Shown here: in pieces, positions 16,801-25,613 of the stretch
Layout: the number at the start of each line of letters is the position of its first letter
Position numbering within the stretch: the stretch's first letter is position 1
IMG/VR virus record: IMGVR_UViG_3300008050_000144
Span: 1 to 34,535 of that record
DNA from: a virus
Length of the DNA stretch: 34,535 nucleotides
Direction: 5' to 3' (one strand)
The notes under the pieces: model-generated
What the model saw: the letters and a program-made list of their open reading frames with translations, nothing else
The model's database searches: none
What the model was told of the DNA's origin: nothing
Program-made: the position numbers and the translations under genes

Positions 16801-19800
16801 GCCGCAGCAGTAGAAGGCCAGAAGGTTAGGACCACAGAGGACACCATTCAGACGGCAGACGGCTACCGAGCCAGCCGAAACGATGCCCTATGGTATGACC
16901 CTGAGACTGGCCTCTTCTACCATGACCGTGACTTCCTTGGCTTTGAGCCTGGTGAAGTCCAGCAGGCCAAACTAGAAGACCTCATCCTAGAATATGGTGA
17001 GACCGGCTTTAATGAGACGGGTGGCCCCGCCGCCGCGAATACATTCTTAGGGAAGATCGACGTCCTAGAGCGTAGCTTTAATTCCGAGATCACTAACGAT
17101 GAGTTCGCCTTGGCTGTGGACAACATTCTCAAGCTTGAATCTGGGCTTGCCAATGACGCGGCTCGCATCGATGCGGTCATCGCTGAGTTCGCAGAAACAG
17201 GGGATGTTCAAAAGCTAGTCCAAGGTTTCAGAGAGGCCAACGGCGAAGTTCAGGCTGTCGGTAAAGTGGAGAAGATTGAGGTCGCCCGCGAGAACGCAGT
17301 CAAAAATGACGGCAAACCGCAGGGTGTTGGCGGACTGTCAGACGAGGACGTGGTTGCCCGCTTCGATAAAGTGGCAGACGACAACGGCTTAACGGGGCAA
17401 GAGTTGTCTGGTGCCATGCTTGGGCGTGGTGAAAAAGCCCATGTTGCCCTCGCTAATATGCTCAAAACTAAGGCTAAAAATCCTGAGAACTTCCAACGGG
17501 CCGCTGAACGCTATGACCGTCTTACCAAGGGGGAAGCTCCGTCAGACGAAGTCCTTGATCCCTCTATGGCACCTACCGTCGAGTATGTGTCCAAAGACGT
17601 GCCGGATACATCTAAGGTTGTTGACATCAACGATCTGTCCAAAATTAAAATCCCCGAAGGCACCTTCGGCGAGTTTGACAGCACTCTTAGAACGGCAGAG
17701 GACTTATACCGGACTATCCAGCGAGCTGAGAACGCCACCTGGCCAAAAGACTTTAATACTCTCAAAGAGCACACGGCCAATCTATCGACCCTGTACGCGG
17801 CTATGGAGTTGCTCGTGCCGCAGGGCGTAAAACTCCCCAATTCTAGTCGACGTACCGCAATCAATCGCCTCGATAAATTCATATTAAAAAAACACGGCGT
17901 CGAAACCATAGCCAATACCCGCGACATGTTGCGCCGTCTTGGTGGCGACCAGAGCGATGCGCCGACAATCAGACTCGCAGACGAGGATGCCTATCATGCG
18001 CCTACCGATGTCGACAATGCTAATAGCATTCTTCTCAATCCTGCTGGTGATGGCCGTGGGCCAATTCCAGATACTATTAAACTTGCGCACGAGATAGGTC
18101 ATTGGGCTTACACCAACATCCTCTCCAATCAGGATCGTCTGCATTTCTGGGGTAGCCTGGAAAAATACTTCGATGACATGGGTGACTTTGAAAACATTAA
18201 GGGTGGGATTGAGAACATGCTCCCCTTCATTGGCACCGGCCTAGAGGTCAACGCGATGCACTCCCCCCAAGAGTTCTTTGCCAACCAGTTTTCCCAGTGG
18301 CTGATGAGTCACAATAAGATTGCTGGAGGTGAAGTTTTCTGGAGGAAAGTTGCAAGATATGTCGAGAACATTATCAGCAACTTTACCTTCAAAGATAATG
18401 TCGACCCTGATCTTATTCCCCTCTTTGAAAAAATACTGCCCGACGACCCCAAGAGAGCAAACACATCCTTCCGCATGCCAGACGCTAATGAATGGGACGC
18501 CAAAGACCCGGCCCAGCGTATTGGTATGAATGTCCTGACGCAGTTAGAGGTGACACGCCTTGAGTTAGACGCGGCCATGTTGACAAACAACCCGGACACA
18601 ATACTACGCGCCCTCGATGAGGCGCGCCGTAAACTTTATGGCATGCTGTCTGACCGTAACGGTAAACGAGTTGAGTTCTTATACACTGCTGGCAAAAGTA
18701 AAAAGGCCAACAAAAAAACACACGGCCCATACGCCAGAGCTATGTGGGCTGCCCAGAAAAGGGTCAGTGATAAACTTACCGAATTGCAACAGAAGCGTGG
18801 CTTCTCAGACGAGGATGCTCTCAAGCACTCCCACATAGATGAAGAGGGATTACTCGTATCAGACGGAGAATATGCGATCCCAGTCGCTGACGATCAGTTT
18901 GATCAGCACATGATGGAGTTGACTGATCTGGCCAATGAAATGTTCATAGGCATTTCCGAGGGTCAGAAAGCGTCCTCCCTGTTCTTGAGCGGAGCGACTA
19001 AAGGGAAACTAGATATCGTTATTCGTGCCCCTGGCCGACGCAAAGCCAAGAAAGACCCGGTCGCTGCGAAGGTGGCGAAGCAAACTGTTAAGGCAAGGGC
19101 AAAAAAAACCAAGAAAGCCCGCCAGCAGAATGTGCGTAATACCAACACGGCCACTAAAGGGCGCAGCGGGAAGCCGACCAAGGCAGCGAAGACCGCAGGC
19201 ACCAAGTCGCCAAAAGATTATTCGTCTGGCGTTGAGATCGTCCGGGCTTGGCGGGCAGCCGGTGAGAAGAGCCAGTACGGCAAAGACCTAATGAATGAGT
19301 ACGTCAGGCGTACTCTTACCGAGATCGACCCCGTCGATGTTCCGCCGGGAGATATCCCGCCGGAGTTGTTTACGCTTAGCCTTGACGAAATGAAAACCGC
19401 GTTAGGGAAACTACTTGAGGGAGAGGGCAATGGTAAAGGTATCCGTGTTATTATGGCTGCGATGCAGCGGCGATACAGCCCCACTGTGGCCCGTCTTGAT
19501 ATTAAAGATGGTCGCGTGGCAAGTCTAATCAAGCGCGAGGCTGACGACAGTGCGGGCACATCCCCCCAGACAGGTTTCCCAGGCGGGACTCGTATGAATC
19601 AGGCTGAAACAGCCGCATGGTTTACGCACCGTGATAAGGACATACAGGCTACTCTGCAAACTCTCGTCTATCGCACGTTCAATATGATGGGGCGGACGTT
19701 AAGAAATGTTACGGAAAATACAGACTTTGTGGATATTGCAGACATCCAGAAAATTGCTGGCGTACCCATCTCGCCCCATGCGCGTGGCGTCACCGTTGAC

Positions 19801-22800
19801 CTTGGCAACATCCCGCCTGAGTTCAATGCGGTTCGTGGCCAATTGAGGCGTATCGCCGTAGGCATCACTAAGGGCACATCCTCTCCGATGGACTTGATGC
19901 ACGAAGTCGGGCACCTAGCCCTGCGCACAGCGATCTTTGATGACGCTGACATAGGCATTATGGTCGAAGCCTTCCGCAACGCGAGTGACCCCCTCGCCAA
20001 GAAAATCCGAGCAGATAACCCCAGCAAGACCATCCCCCACATGGCCGAAGAGTGGTTCGCCGAGGGCTGGTCACAATGGGTAACTGGTAAGATCGCCAAG
20101 GGTGACATCCCTGCAATAAGAGACGCCGATGGCGTCTTTATGGAGGGCGGCCTACAGATAAAGGGCAAGTTTTCCATGATGATCAATCGTCTGACGGAGA
20201 CCGTAGCCTATATGGTGAATGGTCTGTTGCGCCGCAAATCAGTCCGTCAAATGTATCGCCACATGACTCTCTACGGAGACATGTTTGAAGCCAGCCGCGT
20301 CACTAACAACTTGGTTAAAGCCGCACGCGCCGAAGAGGGCGGCGGTGTTGCACCCCACATGGCGAACATATACAAAAATAACCTGTTAAATAGAATGGCC
20401 CCCGAACGAGCCAAGCGCGTTCGCGCATTCGTCGGTGCCCGAAAAGACGAGAACCTCAAGAAATACCTGTGGTTTCACGGCACCCCCTTTGGCCAGGTGT
20501 TCGACCCGGCAGTCAATCCGATGGGCAGTGTCTATAAGTCCGGGACAGGGCTACATGGCGGCGGCTTCTATCTTACACGAGCAGAGGCTCTGGCCGACGC
20601 ATACAGCAGCACGGCTCGTGTCGAACAACTCCGTGGTGCCCTTCGCAGATTAGAAGTGTCAGACGAGAATATGGCCGAAGGCGGGTACATTATCAATCAA
20701 TTAGCTGGCGAAACCGGCGTCATTGCCCGTATCTCAGAAATCACGGAAGAGATCGAGAAGGTGAATTGGCATGCTTCGTCTGGCGCTCAATCATCCAAGA
20801 ATACTGACCAAGTCAATGTGAAAGCCACAGACCCATTCGGCTACCAGATCGAAGCGCCAGCCGAGCGTCTCGTCTACCTGGAAAAATCTTTGGCCGAGTC
20901 ACGCGACCACGAGAAGGCTCTTTGGGAAATGTTGCAAAAAATTGGCCTAGACCGCCAGCCCGAGACAGTGCCGTTCTTTGTCAATGACAGCAACATCTTT
21001 AACTTTGACCAAAGAACGACACTCACCGCCGACAGCCCAAGCGTGCGCGAAATCGTTGATGAACTCATTCACCGTGACCTCGCAGATACAGACGAAATCC
21101 TTACCGCGATCAATAATATCGAAGACGGCACTGATCTATACTTTAGCCTTATTGATTACGGTATGCGTGGGGACAATATGGAGGTGAAGCAGGCCCAACT
21201 TCGAGAGACCCTCGAAGCCCTTGGGTATGATGGTATTCGCACAAGTGAAACTGCTCCGTACAACGAAGCGATGCCGGAAGAATCTCTTGTTATTTGGAAC
21301 ACCAATAAGATTAAGCACGCTGATGAAGCCGAGATGTTTGATGGCGATGTTGATGACATCTTTTACGCCGACCACGCGGATCGTGTTGCCACCAACGGTG
21401 AACTCATGTCTGAGTGGATGGCGCAGCCGCACATCTTAGAAGGTGCTAACTTTCACCAACTCGCTATAGCTTTGGATCGTGCCAACGTGCCAAAACCTGT
21501 GCAGAAACTAATGCGCAAGCTGGCCCGCAAAGAAGAGATCGACGACGAGGCTCTACAGAGTGCTAAAAAATCAACCCATTTTGGTCTTCAAATAAAATCA
21601 AACGCACGTCGTTTGCGTGAGGGGGCCGGGGCTAACAATTTCGGTAATTGGCTTTCCCCGGATGACGGGGCAGGCTTCCACGAAAAGCATGCATCTGAGA
21701 TGGCCGAATTAGTCCAGCCTATCCATAGGATGCTGAATGCCCTGCCGGATGCAGGCGGCTTCGCTAAGCGGTGGGCGCAGCGTAATAAATTCTGGGGTCA
21801 AGTGAGCCAGCCAGCCAGCCATAACCGGATTGTGGCCGCTCTCAGACGAGGCAATATCGCCACACTTTCGTCTGAGGAGTACGCGGTAGCAGCGCATTTA
21901 CAGCAAGCGTTCCAAAAGGAGCTTAAAAGATTGCGCGATTCCGGCGTCAATATCGGTGAGATCAAAAACTATTTCCCTCAAGTGTGGGATAAAGACTTGA
22001 TCGAAGCCGACCCGAATAAATTTCGGTCAAAGATATTCCAATATATTAAGCGGGACGCCGTAAGAGAAGGTGCGGCCATCACAGATGCAGAGGCCGAAGC
22101 TGCGACGAACTCCATCTATCGTAGCCTGATGGATGAGAATGGTGTCTACCTCCCCGCCAACGTGGCAAAGAAGGGGGGTAAGTCTGACCACGAATATCAA
22201 AGAATGTTACGGTTTACGGCAGAAGACCTCGACGGGCTAGAGTTAGAGGAGTTCATGGTAAATGACCTGGCTGGTATCTCTATTAAATATTTTGACCAGA
22301 TGTCCCGTAAGCGGCAATTGGCTAAAAAATGGGGTTACGACGACCACGGGTATGAAGCCTACAAAATCGTGGCCGTGCAAGGTAAGCGCGGCATTGTTGA
22401 TTTATTGATGTCTCCCAAGGTTTTAAAAGTCGAGCGGTATATCCCATCCGTAGATGGCATGGAAACTGTGGCTATCGAGAGTGATAAAATTTTGCCGCTG
22501 CTCCCCCTGACAAAAAACCCTGTGGAAGCAGGTAAAATTGTCGATCGTCTGACGGAGCTTATGTCCAAAGAAGCTGTAAGCAAGCGCCAGGTGCTTGACG
22601 AGCTTCTTAAACTACACCCAAACGTAACCCTCGATTGGCGTATCCGCGCCGAGGCGATTGTTGAAGGCATGTACGATTTTGGAGTGAGCGGACGGGCTGT
22701 GCACTCAGACGAACTTCACTGGATGGATAATCTGATGAAGACAACTCAACGCCGCCCGTTCTTGACTGATCCATTCCAGCATAGCGCCAGTAAATTCTCA

Positions 22801-24027
22801 AAAAGAATGCGGAACTTCCAGTCTGTTACTCTCTTAGGATATACGACGCTCACATCTATTCCCGATATAGCCCTACCCGCTATCAGAAGCGGGAACCTGC
22901 CAGCCACTATCAAGGCGTGGAAGAAGTATGCGCAAGACCCGTCATACAGGGAAGCCATGCGCAATATTGGGGTATCTATTGAGGGCGTTCTGCATAATCG
23001 CATAGCGCACATTTACGGCGCTTCCGGCGGTAGGGGAGTTAATGCATTCTTCAACGCCACCCTGTTGTCCCCCTGGACACAACTCCAACGCGAGGTGTCT
23101 GGCCTCGTAGCTTTTGAGGCTTTTAAAGCAGAGCAGAACGCGGCTATCAAGGCTATCTCGAAGGGCAAGAAGGGCGTTCGCTATCGAACAGCCATGCGCT
23201 TTCTAAAACATTACGGCCTGGAGCACTACGCTGAGTTATCTGCCCCGACTTTGAATGATGTTAAGGCATTCCAAGATGATGACCAGATCAGATGGGCTAT
23301 CAACAAGTTCGTGAACGAAACAATCTTCGCACCTAGCGCAGAGCAAATTCCGCTGTGGGCGCAAACACCTTGGGGATCGCTGGCTTTCCAGCTCAAATCG
23401 TTCCCAATGATGTTTGGCCGTTTGAGCAAGCATGCCGTCAAGGAGTTCGGCCACGGCAACGTCACGCCAGCGCTCAATATGCTAACGGTTGGTGCCGGTC
23501 TGGGCATGGGAGCATTGGCCATTAAAGACGTTGTCCAGATGCGCGGCGGTGAGGATGAGAAGTCGGCGGACACACGCGATCGCAAGCTATCTAACTTCAT
23601 TGAGGCAGCAGAATCCCTTGGCCAGCCGGTTGATAAGGCTCTTGGCTGGTATCTCGATGGTTTTATGGCTATGGGCGGCCTGGGCCTAATGGGCGAACTT
23701 GTATTTAATACCGCCGCATCTATTGATAACGGCATCTGGGGTCACCAGCGTATTGCATCGCAGATCGCTGGGCCGTCTTTCGGCAGCGCTTTCGATGCCA
23801 TGAATGTGGCCAGCGGCGTTGTTGACGCAGCCGTAGGTGACGGCGGCTCTAATTCCAAAGAGCGCTCAGCCGCCCGAACCGCTGTATCACGAGTCCCATT
23901 GGTGGGGGGTAATAGGTTTTTGAGAGAAACTCTGACAGACACCATAGCCGGTAAGGCCGAGGAGAAGGGCGGTGGCTCTACAGGTGGCTATAAGAGCGGT
24001 GGCTATAAGGGTGGTGGATACAAATAA
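13831..24027 (+). CDS. Giant polyvalent virion protein: two metallopeptidase-like domains and an ART-like domain
   Basis: This is 3398 residues from a GTG start (GGAGA 6-10 bases upstream). Residues 1-240 end in a Gly/Ala-rich hydrophobic stretch. Residues 270-1400 are mostly charged helices and linkers. A first zinc-peptidase-like site is HEIGH at 1420-1424 with a downstream E1481 (QEFFANQFSQW). A Lys/Arg-rich histone-H1-like linker covers about 1733-1796. A second site is HEVGH at 2024-2028 with E2073/E2074 or E2078 (AEEWFAEGWSQW). An ADP-ribosyltransferase-like domain covers about 2211-2500 (LWFHGTP; GGGFYLT; LEALGYDGIR; EESLVIWNTNKIK). The C-terminal 900 residues resemble large-polyvalent-protein-associated regions, end with a hydrophobic segment near 3214-3235, and finish in GGYK repeats. 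By place and size it should be the terminal ejected protein, delivering effectors with the DNA. Enzyme activities are inferred from motifs. Confidence 0.8.
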   Translation: MAYDAGKGLDWSTDAAPVESDYTTIPPNEVLKSARFVNDAAEYYRERDGKEFASQEDVIEYFFKDRQWRNLNSISAGMDVANSFNDPDEQRLRLGRLQKVYENQPNFWNREGGWEEFATNILPAVLLDPVNLFGAGSGKMAATAAMTAAQRTAVRHGTQMLSEGALKKVGIKAAAKKGALVEGAVNAPIEAGFDVAGQVRDIQTGIQDEYDPTRTAIASGLGTLAGGALGGAFGAGGGIVANATKASRAGRKLGEGDIAIEENLAWDARDEELADEAAQTAQTAEEEMAAVADLPPLNPTPEEHLSKINEVESRLTEELQEVQSERGPTDPEVHETLVGHIDAIQRVKHYPEIRADAESKLADLDASSKEAGELRRAVIRENALYRAVLNAPDAATAREVIEQRAIDGAGTSKEKAPNETVRTEETDEVAPAAPEAAQVFDEPDTPKNLEITDEGLQKINDRALELAKTEPIDRVNSTLKSEFGDDGFRAWSEWYEKNPPTIKEAEVVERTETDNIDNVITDLQRERTNAVRRGDEKAVVTADERIAAAHRTRRASTIPTMPPKIETKAPRAAYLLNNGLDSEKIERRIMEARKTIPKGKGKQTRYRDSARQIIEQAFAERAAREFLQSAIARINDPDYEFNHDVIRAYTLADPEMAPMEHLVMDALREHIATDAVDFVDTLEGLAPDEMRIALDQRYGTGMTEVVESMFDLLSGRAEDIKANMSVTRWKNLRPDQRDHINGEVKKHADALRRLNPKIEDHVLDAEISRKREALKEELRIENAGLIPSRGSGAEDNPILSDEIVTDKEGNALINTEQLDPVTGEPMITLQRKTVTGRQVLTLPGGVKKLGKIQSAIKGARYRGVDGEYRYDGGYIGKRFEDAVEEVRSSYDGKEGSAIPVNADDVLKSSLPKRQKKFLAATLSNAQKELVKARAESTQIYATRLQLNDTPEAKTGTKVPYTVRVGDVVGLKQQGRAQAKVEMADGKVVDNAAAVEGQKVRTTEDTIQTADGYRASRNDALWYDPETGLFYHDRDFLGFEPGEVQQAKLEDLILEYGETGFNETGGPAAANTFLGKIDVLERSFNSEITNDEFALAVDNILKLESGLANDAARIDAVIAEFAETGDVQKLVQGFREANGEVQAVGKVEKIEVARENAVKNDGKPQGVGGLSDEDVVARFDKVADDNGLTGQELSGAMLGRGEKAHVALANMLKTKAKNPENFQRAAERYDRLTKGEAPSDEVLDPSMAPTVEYVSKDVPDTSKVVDINDLSKIKIPEGTFGEFDSTLRTAEDLYRTIQRAENATWPKDFNTLKEHTANLSTLYAAMELLVPQGVKLPNSSRRTAINRLDKFILKKHGVETIANTRDMLRRLGGDQSDAPTIRLADEDAYHAPTDVDNANSILLNPAGDGRGPIPDTIKLAHEIGHWAYTNILSNQDRLHFWGSLEKYFDDMGDFENIKGGIENMLPFIGTGLEVNAMHSPQEFFANQFSQWLMSHNKIAGGEVFWRKVARYVENIISNFTFKDNVDPDLIPLFEKILPDDPKRANTSFRMPDANEWDAKDPAQRIGMNVLTQLEVTRLELDAAMLTNNPDTILRALDEARRKLYGMLSDRNGKRVEFLYTAGKSKKANKKTHGPYARAMWAAQKRVSDKLTELQQKRGFSDEDALKHSHIDEEGLLVSDGEYAIPVADDQFDQHMMELTDLANEMFIGISEGQKASSLFLSGATKGKLDIVIRAPGRRKAKKDPVAAKVAKQTVKARAKKTKKARQQNVRNTNTATKGRSGKPTKAAKTAGTKSPKDYSSGVEIVRAWRAAGEKSQYGKDLMNEYVRRTLTEIDPVDVPPGDIPPELFTLSLDEMKTALGKLLEGEGNGKGIRVIMAAMQRRYSPTVARLDIKDGRVASLIKREADDSAGTSPQTGFPGGTRMNQAETAAWFTHRDKDIQATLQTLVYRTFNMMGRTLRNVTENTDFVDIADIQKIAGVPISPHARGVTVDLGNIPPEFNAVRGQLRRIAVGITKGTSSPMDLMHEVGHLALRTAIFDDADIGIMVEAFRNASDPLAKKIRADNPSKTIPHMAEEWFAEGWSQWVTGKIAKGDIPAIRDADGVFMEGGLQIKGKFSMMINRLTETVAYMVNGLLRRKSVRQMYRHMTLYGDMFEASRVTNNLVKAARAEEGGGVAPHMANIYKNNLLNRMAPERAKRVRAFVGARKDENLKKYLWFHGTPFGQVFDPAVNPMGSVYKSGTGLHGGGFYLTRAEALADAYSSTARVEQLRGALRRLEVSDENMAEGGYIINQLAGETGVIARISEITEEIEKVNWHASSGAQSSKNTDQVNVKATDPFGYQIEAPAERLVYLEKSLAESRDHEKALWEMLQKIGLDRQPETVPFFVNDSNIFNFDQRTTLTADSPSVREIVDELIHRDLADTDEILTAINNIEDGTDLYFSLIDYGMRGDNMEVKQAQLRETLEALGYDGIRTSETAPYNEAMPEESLVIWNTNKIKHADEAEMFDGDVDDIFYADHADRVATNGELMSEWMAQPHILEGANFHQLAIALDRANVPKPVQKLMRKLARKEEIDDEALQSAKKSTHFGLQIKSNARRLREGAGANNFGNWLSPDDGAGFHEKHASEMAELVQPIHRMLNALPDAGGFAKRWAQRNKFWGQVSQPASHNRIVAALRRGNIATLSSEEYAVAAHLQQAFQKELKRLRDSGVNIGEIKNYFPQVWDKDLIEADPNKFRSKIFQYIKRDAVREGAAITDAEAEAATNSIYRSLMDENGVYLPANVAKKGGKSDHEYQRMLRFTAEDLDGLELEEFMVNDLAGISIKYFDQMSRKRQLAKKWGYDDHGYEAYKIVAVQGKRGIVDLLMSPKVLKVERYIPSVDGMETVAIESDKILPLLPLTKNPVEAGKIVDRLTELMSKEAVSKRQVLDELLKLHPNVTLDWRIRAEAIVEGMYDFGVSGRAVHSDELHWMDNLMKTTQRRPFLTDPFQHSASKFSKRMRNFQSVTLLGYTTLTSIPDIALPAIRSGNLPATIKAWKKYAQDPSYREAMRNIGVSIEGVLHNRIAHIYGASGGRGVNAFFNATLLSPWTQLQREVSGLVAFEAFKAEQNAAIKAISKGKKGVRYRTAMRFLKHYGLEHYAELSAPTLNDVKAFQDDDQIRWAINKFVNETIFAPSAEQIPLWAQTPWGSLAFQLKSFPMMFGRLSKHAVKEFGHGNVTPALNMLTVGAGLGMGALAIKDVVQMRGGEDEKSADTRDRKLSNFIEAAESLGQPVDKALGWYLDGFMAMGGLGLMGELVFNTAASIDNGIWGHQRIASQIAGPSFGSAFDAMNVASGVVDAAVGDGGSNSKERSAARTAVSRVPLVGGNRFLRETLTDTIAGKAEEKGGGSTGGYKSGGYKGGGYK

Positions 24028-24031
24028 GGAG

Positions 24032-24544
24032 CTAACCCTCTTGGCGTTTCCTATTCCACTCCTTGATGGCGTCCAATGACATAGGCTTATCATCGGCTTT
24101 TAGCGCGAGGATTTCTCTTTGAACTTCGAGCACCTCTTTAATCTTTTTGGGAGACACCCTGTCAAACGTCATGTTATGAAGCATGCGCCCACCCATAAAG
24201 AGCAGGATTACCTGGGCTACCACGCCTGCTAACCACAACGGCATAAGCGACAGGCTGGTCATGGCCGCGCCAAAAGTGATTGGGTCAAGCACTGCCCAAT
24301 ACATGAGGGCTATTACATGTAACGCGAACAGGGGGCGGGGCAGACGATTAAAAAAATCAATGACAGAGTCTAGCCAGAACCGTCGGCCCCGCATCTGAAA
24401 TTCAGCGGCCATAGCATTTTGCGCAGCCATCTGCTCATCATGGATGTTCGTCTCGACGCTATCCTTGTTGGCCACAAAGCGACTGAGAATTTTATCTATG
24501 CCGCCAAAAATGTTACCGCCCAAAAGTTTTACTAACCAGCCCAC
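24032..24544 (-). CDS. Holin, three-TM gene-transfer-agent type
   Basis: This 170-residue protein has a GTG start at 24544-24542, supported by an AAAGGAG site 8 bases upstream on the - strand. After a polar N-terminal helix come three closely spaced hydrophobic segments at about residues 71-86 (PLFALHVIALMYWAVL), 88-101 and 102-119 (PLWLAGVVAQVILLFMGG). A charged cytoplasmic tail follows (KKIKEVLEVQREILALKADD). This layout and the 'R.fWlDs..d..nRLpRPl.al' lead-in match the GTA-type 3-TM holin family as I recall it. It overlaps the end of the endolysin gene by 13 bases, so the two form a lysis pair. It is the last gene of the leftward operon. Its stop lies 4 bases from the stop of the oppositely directed giant gene. 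Confidence 0.85.
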   Translation of the reverse strand: MGWLVKLLGGNIFGGIDKILSRFVANKDSVETNIHDEQMAAQNAMAAEFQMRGRRFWLDSVIDFFNRLPRPLFALHVIALMYWAVLDPITFGAAMTSLSLMPLWLAGVVAQVILLFMGGRMLHNMTFDRVSPKKIKEVLEVQREILALKADDKPMSLDAIKEWNRKRQEG

Positions 24545-25110
24545 GACTCAAACTCCTTTGCTCTCGCCACCCAACCATTTATAAACTTCCCCCTGACGGG
24601 GTCTCGTCTGACAATCTCGCGCAGCCACATGATTCTAGCTTCCACGAGTGAGTCATTAAGGATACCCGCGCCCACAATATCGACCGTCATTTCAGACGCA
24701 GAAATCGTCCTCTTGCCAATCAACCCGTCTGGGATGAGTGGTTTAAACGTCAGCACGTCCGAAGCCTCACTGCGTGCGTAGTCCAAAGTATTCTGTAACG
24801 TAATAACTGCCCGCCCAGGCCCGCTGTTTATCGCGAAGTCAACAAGCTGGGGTTGTATTTCAGACGGCAACATATTAATGCGGGGTACCAGCCAGAAATC
24901 CAGGCGATATAAGTCTTTAGCTCTCTCAGGAGTCACCAGTTCAATATCATCACGATCAGTATCACCATCATCATCAATATCCAGGCCGATGCCGCGAGCA
25001 TATCTAAGACTAATGCCATGTTTTGTCGGCCCGCCTGGGTCGGCGGGATCGTCCACAAAACCGCCTTCTCGTCTGAGGACATCATTTAAGACTCCTTCAA
25101 CGCTAATCAT
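24532..25110 (-). CDS. Endolysin, glycoside hydrolase family 108-type muramidase
   Basis: This 192-residue protein begins MISVEGVLNDVLRREGGFVD, then DPADPGGPTKHGIS. The E-G-G-(F/Y) motif with E15 as catalytic acid, followed by 'DpGGpTk.GIs', is the signature of GH108 N-acetylmuramidases. These cut the MurNAc-GlcNAc bond of peptidoglycan. Residues about 90-192 (PQLVDFAINSGPGRAVITLQ onward) match the peptidoglycan-binding/C-terminal domain usually fused to it. One oddity is an acidic insert, DIDDDGDTDRDDIE, near residues 44-57, which looks like a calcium-loop sequence. There is no signal peptide, so export depends on the holin. It overlaps the upstream gene by 4 bases (ATGA). Confidence 0.92.
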   Translation of the reverse strand: MISVEGVLNDVLRREGGFVDDPADPGGPTKHGISLRYARGIGLDIDDDGDTDRDDIELVTPERAKDLYRLDFWLVPRINMLPSEIQPQLVDFAINSGPGRAVITLQNTLDYARSEASDVLTFKPLIPDGLIGKRTISASEMTVDIVGAGILNDSLVEARIMWLREIVRRDPVRGKFINGWVARAKEFESWAG

Positions 25111-25613
25111 TCAACAGTACCGCCCTTTATTATGAAATCGTGTACATTCATCCGCGCCTCGATAATCTCATCGATGTCATCAGACGAGTTAATGTAGTCT
25201 TCATCAATCGCCTTAACCTTTGGGGTAACGTCAATCATCTTGGCCAAGAGTTCTGCTACCGGCGCGGTCTTGCCTACCGGCCTGTCGTCCTTGAGGTTGT
25301 CGATTTCAGTGCAGTCAATAATAATTCCAGCGCAGGCCCGGATGTGAGCCATATGTGGTTGGCCACTTTCGGGGTCAATTTCTTCTCCGGTGTACCAGGC
25401 AAAAAGGTGGCGCGAGATCGCGTCAAAATACACAGAGGCAACAACACCGGCCTCACCCCAGTTGAATGGGCCATACTTCGCCGCGCCGGAGTCCATAACC
25501 CTGCCCTCATAGAATAGGGCGCTGGGGGGGAGGTGTCGGAGCGACGGCTTGAGTCGTCCCGCTGCGTGCTTCGGATTTTTGTCCGGGTCCAGATGTGCAG
25601 ACTTGTCTGTCAT
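25107..25613 (-). CDS. DUF5664 family, dATP/dGTP diphosphohydrolase-like (MazZ-like)
   Basis: This 168-residue protein shows the conserved core of DUF5664: GAAKYGPFNW at 43-52, DAISRHLFAW at 64-73, and GEEIDPESGQPHMAHIRACA at 76-95. The family is a MazG-like all-alpha fold with acidic and His residues for Mg-dependent hydrolysis of dNTPs. The Pfam description links it to the MazZ enzyme of diaminopurine phages (recalled, not searched). The C-terminal 60 residues are acidic and probably separate. It overlaps both neighbours by 4 bases (ATGA), within one operon with an HD phosphohydrolase. It may adjust dNTP pools, but many phages without modified DNA also carry this family. Confidence 0.72.
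   Translation of the reverse strand: MTDKSAHLDPDKNPKHAAGRLKPSLRHLPPSALFYEGRVMDSGAAKYGPFNWGEAGVVASVYFDAISRHLFAWYTGEEIDPESGQPHMAHIRACAGIIIDCTEIDNLKDDRPVGKTAPVAELLAKMIDVTPKVKAIDEDYINSSDDIDEIIEARMNVHDFIIKGGTVE

Noticed and set aside
13831-24027. Giant protein as an N4-like virion RNA polymerase
   Set aside because: Size and place fit, but I could not find T7-like RNA polymerase motifs. The recognisable parts are peptidase-like and ADP-ribosyltransferase-like.
25140-25517. Open + strand frame of 125 codons opposite the DUF5664 gene, and similar frames opposite other leftward genes
   Set aside because: The - strand genes have conserved family motifs and coupled starts. The opposite frames lack ribosome binding sites and domains.
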